This document shows, in pieces, positions 56,647 to 64,000 of a stretch of 64,000 nt of DNA. A program made the translations under genes and the position numbers. Each line of letters begins with the position of its first letter. Within the stretch, counting starts at the first letter, position 1. Origin of the DNA: Misgurnus anguillicaudatus (Eukaryota; Chordata; Actinopteri; Cypriniformes; Cobitidae). The stretch covers positions 29,848,501 through 29,912,500 of the forward strand of contig NC_073358.2 in assembly GCF_027580225.2 (NCBI RefSeq), read 5' to 3'. The notes below the pieces were generated by a model. It was not told the origin of the DNA. It worked only from the letters and a program-made list of their open reading frames with translations, and ran no database searches.

Positions 56647-57114
56647 TTAACTCTTTCGCCGCCAGCGTTTTTAAAAAAAAGTTGCCAGCCAGCGCCAGCA
56701 TTGTTCATGATTTTCAGAAAAGTTTAAAAGTTTAATGCCTTCCAGAAAATGTTCTTTAAATATATAAACATACAATATACCAAATGTAAGAACAGACCCT
56801 TTCATCCTACCTTCAGTAGTTCTTTTGTAATCAGCTTTTGAATATGGGTAGGTTTCTGCAAAAACACCACATTTTGAGCAAAAGGCAGAGATAATTCAAT
56901 TTTTGTGACGGACTTTTCATAGAGATCCCATTCAGAGTGATCTATAAAAAACCATGGACATGCAGCCGCTTACCATAGGGCAATACTTCCGGGTTTAAAA
57001 AGTTGCAGAAGGGATAATAGCGGTACTGCGGAGAGCCGGAAATACTCGTCATTGGCAGGGAAGCATTTTCTCTTGATTGACGAGATATCTCGTCAATGGT
57101 GGCGAAAGAGTTAA
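56647..57114 (+). mobile_element. family E element, third copy
   Basis: TTAACTCTTTCGCCGCCAGC at the left is mirrored by GGTGGCGAAAGAGTTAA at the right. The ends are better preserved than in the intron copies. ATATAAACATACAATATACC matches their interior. Confidence 0.82.
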
Positions 57115-57189
57115 TCCACAAAAACGTTAATCCGGCTTCTCTTTGTCAAGGCACACATTTCAAATTTCAAAAGTACATTGCCTGAAACT

Positions 57190-57605
57190 GTGAGTTCACA
57201 CCAGCCGCATTTAAGGCGTCAAATTCGCGTCTACCGCGTCTAGTTTTTCGCTTGAACATTTTGAGTGTACTCGCTTCATTTGCGCATTAAATTCTAGTCA
57301 TTGAGACATTCACATGGAAATTCACGTCATGGGAGGGGCTTCTGTGACTCCGCTCATTTTCTGTAATCACGTCACAATTAGAGCAAGCTCCTCATTGGTT
57401 AACGTACCAAATTTTTCCGCCAAAGTTCAAAATTACGCTCAATTCGTGCCATTCGCGCGAACTAGATGAGCAAATGAGGCGGAATCGCTTCTACCGTGCT
57501 AAACGCCTAATTCGCACCGCGAGACCTCCAGACGCACTTCAACACGTCTTTACATTGAAATCACTCGCGCTTGACGCCACTAGCGCGGCTGGTCTGAACG
57601 CAGCA
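57190..57605. mobile_element. family C element, third copy
   Basis: GTTCACACCAGCCGCATTTA at the left and GCGCGGCTGGTCTGAAC at the right mirror each other. ACTCGCTTCATTTGCGCAT and GGGAGGGGCTTCTGTGAC match the other two copies. The duplicated target is unclear here. Confidence 0.75.
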
Positions 57606-57694
57606 AAAGACAGCAATGTCACAAATATGTGACGTAGCACACAAGAGCCAGTGAGCTTTTGATATCACTGCCGTATAATGTATCGTAAAGCTTC

Positions 57695-58027
57695 TTAAAG
57701 GGACACTTCACCCATTTACATTAAGCTTTCTATCGTTACAATCCCAGTCATGTTTTTGAATGGTCGTGCATCATTTCCTCAGTTTCCGCTGAGACAGGAG
57801 AAATACAGATTTCAGTGTTGCACTTCCTTCTTTCAATGATGTAAAAATCATTATTTTGCATCATTGATAGCAGGAAGTCCAATATCTTTGTTGAGGGGGT
57901 GAGACTACAAACACCCCTTTTCTCGGTCAAATAGGCACCAAATTTAAAATGTATGTTACATTTCGACTACAAATATGATGCACTTTCAATAAAGATGAAT
58001 GTTTCTACAGGTGAAATGTTCCTTTAA
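57695..58027. mobile_element. family M element, TTAA-flanked
   Basis: TTAAAGGGACACTTCACC at the left and GGTGAAATGTTCCTTTAA at the right are inverted repeats with TTAA on both sides. 333 bp, non-coding. Confidence 0.82.
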
Positions 58028-59607
58028 AGGTGCAATATTTGAATTCAAATTAATAATGAACATGAAATTTGACATTTGGTGGCTAAACTGGAATCAAGAT
58101 TGCTGAATAAAGGGCTGAATTTAGATCTATTCCTCACAATCGCATGAATTTTAAAGATGTGAATTACAGGGAATTAATAAAATTAACATCTTTTGTAAAT
58201 TTATGTTGTGTTTTGGTGTAATTTTTATTGCAGAGACCAAAAACCCTTTTGTGTGTCATGACAAACAAACTAAATATTTCAAAATGGTTAAATGATTACA
58301 GAAATGTTTTTAAAGTGTAGTCTTGTCTTGTCATGTCGATATTATATGTTTCAGTGTGTATGAAAACGTAAGTAAATGTATGTGCGGTACAACCACACTT
58401 TATGTAAAAATACACACGTATTCTCATGAGATCTCATTGTCCTCCAACAGCTGTCTAATAATAAACAATGGAAGCACAATTGTTGGAGCAACTGCTGATG
58501 TGTATGTGTTGATGACATGAATTATTCCAGTTATTAATGTCAATGAGAAAGTGTGAACACAGCACAATCAATCGCCGGGTCATCCAATTTGAGACACAAG
58601 CAACAGCCGTTAAGGTTTAAAAAATAAATTAAAAGTGTTACCATGCAGGCCAAATGAATTTAAAGACGTGTTAAGATTTCAAACCAGCCAACCAATCAAA
58701 AGCCTTTTGTTCAACCTAATTTAACCATCAAAGGTGCAAATCCATGCATGAGCATTTGTGAAAACAATGTACTGTAAGTGGTGACAGCCAGAACCCAGCA
58801 TTACACGACACTGACTGTGAAACCGTACTACTACTCACTGACTTCCTTTGTTTCATATGTTCTGTCATCGTGGTTCATGAAAGCATGACGGGTTCGCGTG
58901 TCTGCGATAGCCTTTCCTCCCCTCATGCCACATGTATAATGACATTCCTTCATCCATCAATCACTGCTTGCAGTGTTGCACTCTCTTTTGTCTATTTTTG
59001 GGTCTTTCCGAAGAAGATCAAGCGAGAGAGAAAGGCAACTGTCTTCTGTAATTAGAGGGGCTTATGGTGACCTGACCATCACCTACAGAAAGACACACAA
59101 TCACACCAGTGAAGGACTGGTTATGGGTATTGCTTTCCAAGGTCAGTGCTTAATCAGTTTGTCTCATATGCACTTGGTAAAAAATGAACTTTTGGAAATC
59201 GAGTTTTTCTTTATATTGATATTTTGAGGTTTTCTTAATTTCCTTTCTAGAACTTCTTGTCATTGACATACTTTATTTTCTCTCTCTCTCTTCTCTGGTA
59301 CAGGGGAGAAGAGAGTCCTTTTATGACTCTATAAATCTCCAGGTGCCATGGGCCAGGCAGCCCAGAGCAGTAGATCACAGGCTGCCTGTCACACACACAC
59401 GCTTAATGAGTTAATCTCAGCCTGTAGAGAGCAAAGTGTGGCACAGGACCATTTAGGCAGATGACTGTCAATCACACATCCACACACACCACGCACACAC
59501 ACACACAAACACGCACATACACACACAAAGCATTTATAAATCCCAGTGCAAGGTAAGAAGTTCGGATTTATATGATTGTAAGTTGACATGCACATAAACT
59601 ACACACA
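58028..59607. other. intergenic, nothing recognised except a CA-rich stretch
   Basis: CA-rich microsatellite-like sequence at 59390-59530. Open frames here are low complexity or motif-free. Confidence 0.45.
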
Positions 59608-59861
59608 AGGGATGGTTTCCTGGACAGGGATTAACTAAAGCCAGGACTAGGCTTTAGTTAAATTAGGATATTTAAGACATTTCTAAAAGCATTATTTATA
59701 AATTAACACTAGTGGGGTGCATCTTAAGCCACAACACTCGTACTGATATATTTTAAGATATGTCAGAGGAAGTTGTTTTCGATCAAGACAACACTAACAT
59801 GACGCAAAAACACTAACAAGTCTTAGACTACGCTTATAAGCCCTGTCTGGGAAAACGCCCC
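59608..59861. mobile_element. family F element, second copy
   Basis: GGGATGGTTTCCTGGACAGG at the left and CCTGTCTGGGAAAACGCCCC at the right are imperfect inverted repeats. AGGACTAGGCTTTAGTTAAA is inside. Confidence 0.78.
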
Positions 59862-59916
59862 TAAGAGTGGAAGGCAGTAGTGCGATATTGCTCCAACATA
59901 TTGATAATTCGATCTA

Positions 59917-61464
59917 CAGTGCCCTCCACAATTATTGGCACCCCTGTTTAATATGTGGTCGTGGACTTCTAAAAATTCTCCTTTTTATTTAAACAACATA
60001 GAACCCAAATGCAAAAAAAGACAAAAATCCAACCTTTTATTTAAGTACATTGCTTTGGTGGTGGAGAATTTACACGTTTAGAAAAATAAAAACTTGAAAT
60101 CATGCGTTCCACAATTATTGGCACCCCTGATATTAATACTTTGTACAACTCCCTTTTGCCAACACGACAGCACTTAATCTCCTCCTATAACATTTCACAA
60201 GATTGGAGAAGACAGAGAGAGGGATCTTTGACCATTCTTCTTTGCACAATCTTTCTAGATCATCCAGTGTCCTGGGTCCTCTCTTCTTTAGCTCGCCCCA
60301 CAGGTTTACGATTGGGTTGAGGTCTGGGGACCTTGAGTTTGTGACTGCTGAACCATTTTTGTGTAGATTTTGCCACATATTTTGGATCATTATCCTGCTG
60401 AAAGCCCCAATGATGACCCATCTTCAGCTGAGAGGCCCTCTGGTTTTTATTTAAAATGTCCTGGTAGTTCAAAGCATTCATAATGCCATGCACCCTAACA
60501 AGGTTCTGAGGGCCTTTGGAATAGAAACAGGCCCACAGCATCACAGATCCTCCATCATACCTCACGGTGGGCATGAGGTGCTTTTCGGCATACTCATCTT
60601 TTGTTTTACGCCAGACCCACTTAGAGGGTTTGTTGCCAAAAAGCTCTCATCTGACCAAAGCACATGATCCCAGTTGAAGTTCCAGTACCGCTTAGCAAAC
60701 TCCAGATGTTTACGTTTGTGAGAAAAGGCTTTTTCCTTGCATGCCTCCCAAACAGCTTGTTGGCATGTATAGAGGTTCTGATAATTGTTATGGAGACTTT
60801 GTAAACCCTGATGCCACTCTTTGATGCAATTCTGTGACAGTAAGCTTAGGAACATTTTTTACTTCTCTAACCATCTGTGCGTTGTGGCAAGATAAACATG
60901 GGACCTCTTCTAGCCTTGTTTGTCACTGTTCCAGCTGTTTTAAACTTCTTAATGATTCCTCTGATGGTAAATACGGGCAAGTTAAGGCGAGTGGCTATTT
61001 TCTTGTAGCCATTGCCTGACTTATGGAGGTCGACACAAATCTGCCTTACTTGAATGGTGTGTTCTATTGTCTTTGCCATGATGACAAATGGGTAAGAGAA
61101 TTAGACCTCTTTGTCACGTCATATTTATACTTCAGGGAAACAGGAAGTCATGAATTACTAATTAAAACTTCCTAGATCCTGACCAACTTTAGCAACTACA
61201 GAAAAATATATTTAAAACTGTTTTATTATTATTTTTTCATAGGAATTGTTAGGGGTGCCAATAATTGTGGAACATGTGATTTTATAATATGTATATTTTT
61301 TCCTAATTTGTGGACTTTTTAAAAATTATTATTAACTTGTGCTAAAGGGTATATTTTTCAAAAATTTTCTGTTAGAGATTATGCTTCTGCAAAAAAAGAA
61401 AGAATTAATTTGATCGCTTTTAACACATCTTAAACAGGGGTGCCAATAATTGTGGAGGGCACTG
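59917..61464 (-). mobile_element. Tc1-like transposon of 1.55 kb with both ends
   Basis: CAGTGCCCTCCACAATTATT at the left and AATAATTGTGGAGGGCACTG at the right are perfect inverted repeats with TA on both sides. The length is close to the usual 1.6 kb. The transposase on the minus strand is broken, so this copy is probably not autonomous. Confidence 0.95.
60133..61079 (-). pseudogene. Tc1-like transposase, several frameshifts
   Basis: From ATG at 61079: MAKTIEHTIQVRQICVDLHK and YKKIATRLNLPVFTIRGIIK (helix-turn-helix). In the next frame HLEFAKRYWNFNWDHVLWSD (first catalytic Asp), then GGSVMLWACFYSKGP and [19 protein letters not shown] (second Asp). Last come [20 protein letters not shown] (terminal Glu) and the C-terminus. 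All three DD34E motif regions survive, but at least three frame changes separate them. Confidence 0.9.
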
Positions 61465-62133
61465 TATATTGTATATGATACTGTATATTGATAATATCGA
61501 TATTGTTTCCTTTTAGTGTATCGATCTTGACAACGGTGAAATATTGACCTATTACTTATGTGTTTATTTATTTATCTGCACTTGTCTTCAAACGATGGCA
61601 TACAGTGCATTTTCCTCCCTAAAAATATGTTAAATGTGAAAAATGTTACTAAACATATAGATTTTTGCTGTGAGGATATCAATTTCACAAGGTAAAAATA
61701 ATAGATTTTCCTCCCACCTCTAGTACAGAGTAGTACATGACGCTGAGGAATTAGTTTTGATTATAATAATAATAATAATCTACACATTGAATCAACATTT
61801 GTATGGTACTGTATGGTATCTTGTACTTTAGCTCTCCATGCTCTGCCATTTTTTAACCACAAGAAAAATGACCAATATCAGCAGAAAGCGTGGCACTGTA
61901 TTATAATTACAAATTGTGCTGTTTTTAAATGCTTTTGCTTGGACTAAATGTTGAAATGAGTAGAAGAGCATGACCAAAATTACAACATTTTACAAAATGT
62001 GATTATGTTAATTTTACTTGCTGGGATTTGATCTGCTCAGTTTGGTGATAATTGATATGTTATAAAGGTGTTATGTGTCTTTATGTGTCTGTAGTGGTAT
62101 TCAGTTATTCTTATTCCTTAGATGTTTAACATG
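61465..62133. other. intergenic, nothing recognised
   Basis: Short ATA/AAT runs at about 61762. No gene or element boundary supported. Confidence 0.45.
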
Positions 62134-62360
62134 CACCCTTAGAAAAAAAGGTAAAAAAGCTCTCATAGGGCAGTACCTTTTTAATAAATACACTTTGTAC
62201 CGAAAAAGTGCATATTAGTACCTCAGAGCTGCATTTTGGTACCTGAAAGGTATATTTTGGTAACGCAGGTATAATCTGTACCAAAATTGTACATATTAGG
62301 ACCGTTTTAAAATGCTTACTGCACCAGTGACAACTTTTGTACCTTTATTTCTGACAGTGC
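62134..62360. mobile_element. family H element, uninterrupted copy
   Basis: CACCCTTAGAAAAAAAGGTA at the left and TACCTTTATTTCTGACAGTG at the right are imperfect inverted repeats. GTACC motifs recur and CACCAGTGACAACTTTTGTA matches 4130-4150. Confidence 0.75.
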
Positions 62361-62410
62361 ATAGATGAGCTAAAGTAAAATACATAAACAGTAATTATTT
62401 AACATTTTAC

Positions 62411-63042
62411 CTGATCTCACAACACAGTCTCAAGGCAAGTCGTGTTATAGAAAGCAAAATTTTGATTACTTTATTCGTGTTTGATGACACGAATTTCCGC
62501 GGTTTTTCGTGTCTCTGGAGACGATTGCCTTTTCCGTCTTTCCCATCACAAATTTCTATCAATGGCTGTTCGTGTCTGTGGCACAACTTTCTTTATCGTG
62601 TCATTTTATATTTTGTTTTCCTATTTTTAGATCATTTGGGGTTAGGGTTAGATTCAGGGGTTGTGTTAGGATGCAATTTATGCATTGGTTTCTACATGTT
62701 TTTTGTACGCTTTTAAAACTATTCTCACCTGGAGTTGGGGTTAGAGTTGGCGTTTGGGTTAGGAAGTTCCAGAAAGTGATTCTAACCCAAACCCCAAGCG
62801 ACAATGGTCAAAAAAATCAAAAACAACGATGAGAAAACAAAATATAAAATGACACGATAAAGAAAGTCGTGCCACAGACATGAACAGCCATTGATAGAAA
62901 TTCGTGCTGGGAAGGACGAAAAAGACATTAGTCTCCAAAGACATGAAAACAGCGAAAATCCATGTCATCAAACACGAATAAATTAATCAAAATTTTCGTT
63001 ACTATAACACAACTTACCGTGAGACTGGGTTGGATCTCACAG
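62411..63042. mobile_element. palindromic element of about 630 bp with telomere-like motifs
   Basis: CTGATCTCACAACACAGTCT at the left is answered by AGACTGGGTTGGATCTCACAG at the right. AATTTTGATTACTTTATTCG is mirrored near 62985. GGGGTTAGGGTTAG and CTAACCCAAACCCC occur in the inner arms. Opposing open frames here are mirror shadows. Confidence 0.8.
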
Positions 63043-63067
63043 GTATTTGTACCAGTGGCAGCTGGTG

Positions 63068-63500
63068 ACTTCTTTTTTCGAGGGCACTCAATGCAAAGTT
63101 CGTCACAACATGTGTGGGCCCCCTCATGTGTGTGGTTCCTTTCTTCAAAATATGTGTTCTGCCTGTCAAGAGATCCTGTGTGCATCACGTATCTTGTCAA
63201 AATAAGTGCCTGCTGCAGATGCGTCTAAAGGGTTTATGATAAAATAGACGCTCGTTTGCCAGATACTCGCATAATCTCATGCGTAATCAGAGTTTACTGT
63301 TAAGAGAGTGTCTAGCGTGTATTTTGTGAAGGTGAGCGTCTCTTTTATTATAAACCCTTTAGACGTGTCTGCAGCAGGCATTTATTTTGACAAAACATGT
63401 GATGCACATGGTTCACATGACGCAACAAACACATATTTTGAAAACGCAAGCAACACACATGACACTTTGAACAATTATTTTGAATTAGCGCCCCTTGGAT
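63068..63500. mobile_element. palindromic element of about 430 bp
   Basis: GTGCCTGCTGCAGATGCGTC and GACGTGTCTGCAGCAGGCAT are mirrored either side of a centre near 63290. TTCAAAATATGTGTT at the left matches ACACATATTTTGAAAA at the right. The outer ends are ragged. Confidence 0.75.
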
Positions 63501-63516
63501 GAGCAGTCACGAACTA

Positions 63517-63863
63517 GGGCAGCACAATTAATCAAAAAACTACAATTATGGTTGAAACAATTACATAATCGCCAAAAGCCTCATTACAGTTGTCCAATTG
63601 TGCTCATTTCTGTGCGTTTCGGCAGCATTTGGGGCACCAAATATGGTGTTGAATCAGAGATTTTATAATTGATAAGTTGAGGTGTTTTTAGCCATTCGTT
63701 TTAGATTTTTTAAACATCACTCCCATAATTATTTAGTTTTAGATGTTTAGAATTTGCCATGCAACTGCTTTACAGAAAGTTATAAAACATTTCAAAACTT
63801 CAATGTAAATTACAATACCAAGGTAAATAATCAACAATTATGATTTTTGTCATAACCGTGCAG
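63517..63863. mobile_element. small inverted-repeat element at the window end
   Basis: GGGCAGCACAATTAATC at the left and GTCATAACCGTGCAG at the right are weak inverted repeats. ACTACAATTATGGTTG recurs inverted near 63830. The start resembles a widespread vertebrate DNA-element terminus. Confidence 0.5.
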
Positions 63864-64000
63864 TATAAAAACATACAAATGAGATCAAAGAAATTACTTT
63901 GAATTAACCCAATACATACAATTGTCCAAGAGATTGTGTTGGTAACATTATACCTGAAAAGAAGGCCTAAATAATAATTTTTACCTTTCACACAACTGTT

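Overview
The window looks like nuclear DNA of a ray-finned fish, probably a cypriniform. The evidence is an intron-rich vertebrate gene with GT-AG splice sites, AT-rich introns, and a dense mix of Tc1/mariner elements, L2-type LINEs and small palindromic DNA elements of the kind common in teleosts. It has no bacterial-style operons, CRISPR arrays or tRNA genes that I could see.

Positions 467-30116 (+) hold the 3' part of one gene, assembled here from 22 exons whose phases all join. The exons give about 1136 residues ending in a stop at 30114-30116. The order is C1 zinc finger, linker, DH (Rho GEF) domain, PH domain, acidic linker, coiled coil, and a C-terminal tail ending ENIVYL. This order and several blocks match ARHGEF28 (p190RhoGEF/RGNEF), a RhoA exchange factor. 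The 5' part of the gene lies left of the window. A 3'UTR probably follows to about 31.3 kb.

The rest (31.3-64 kb) is intergenic, with no second conventional host gene recognised. It holds a 3.84-kb TA-flanked inverted-repeat element (31618-35457) that encloses a spliced, decayed gene-like unit on the minus strand. Next is a nearly intact L2-type LINE (35660-39100, minus) with endonuclease and YADD reverse-transcriptase domains. Three Tc1-like transposase remnants follow, one between recognisable TIRs (59917-61464), along with many palindromic elements. A large share of these use a TTAA target.

Within the gene, introns hold three further items of interest: a broken RecQ-like helicase fragment (24009-24420, minus), a four-layer nest of elements (15876-17112), and inverted copies of one repeat on either side of exons 10-13. 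Exon 19 begins with a donor-like GTGAGT. Repeat family letters (A, B, C ...) are labels used only in this report; assignments to superfamilies rest on target-site length and terminal sequence, not on database matches. I found no convincing wholly new system. The best candidates are the inverted-repeat element with the spliced gene and the RecQ-like fragment.
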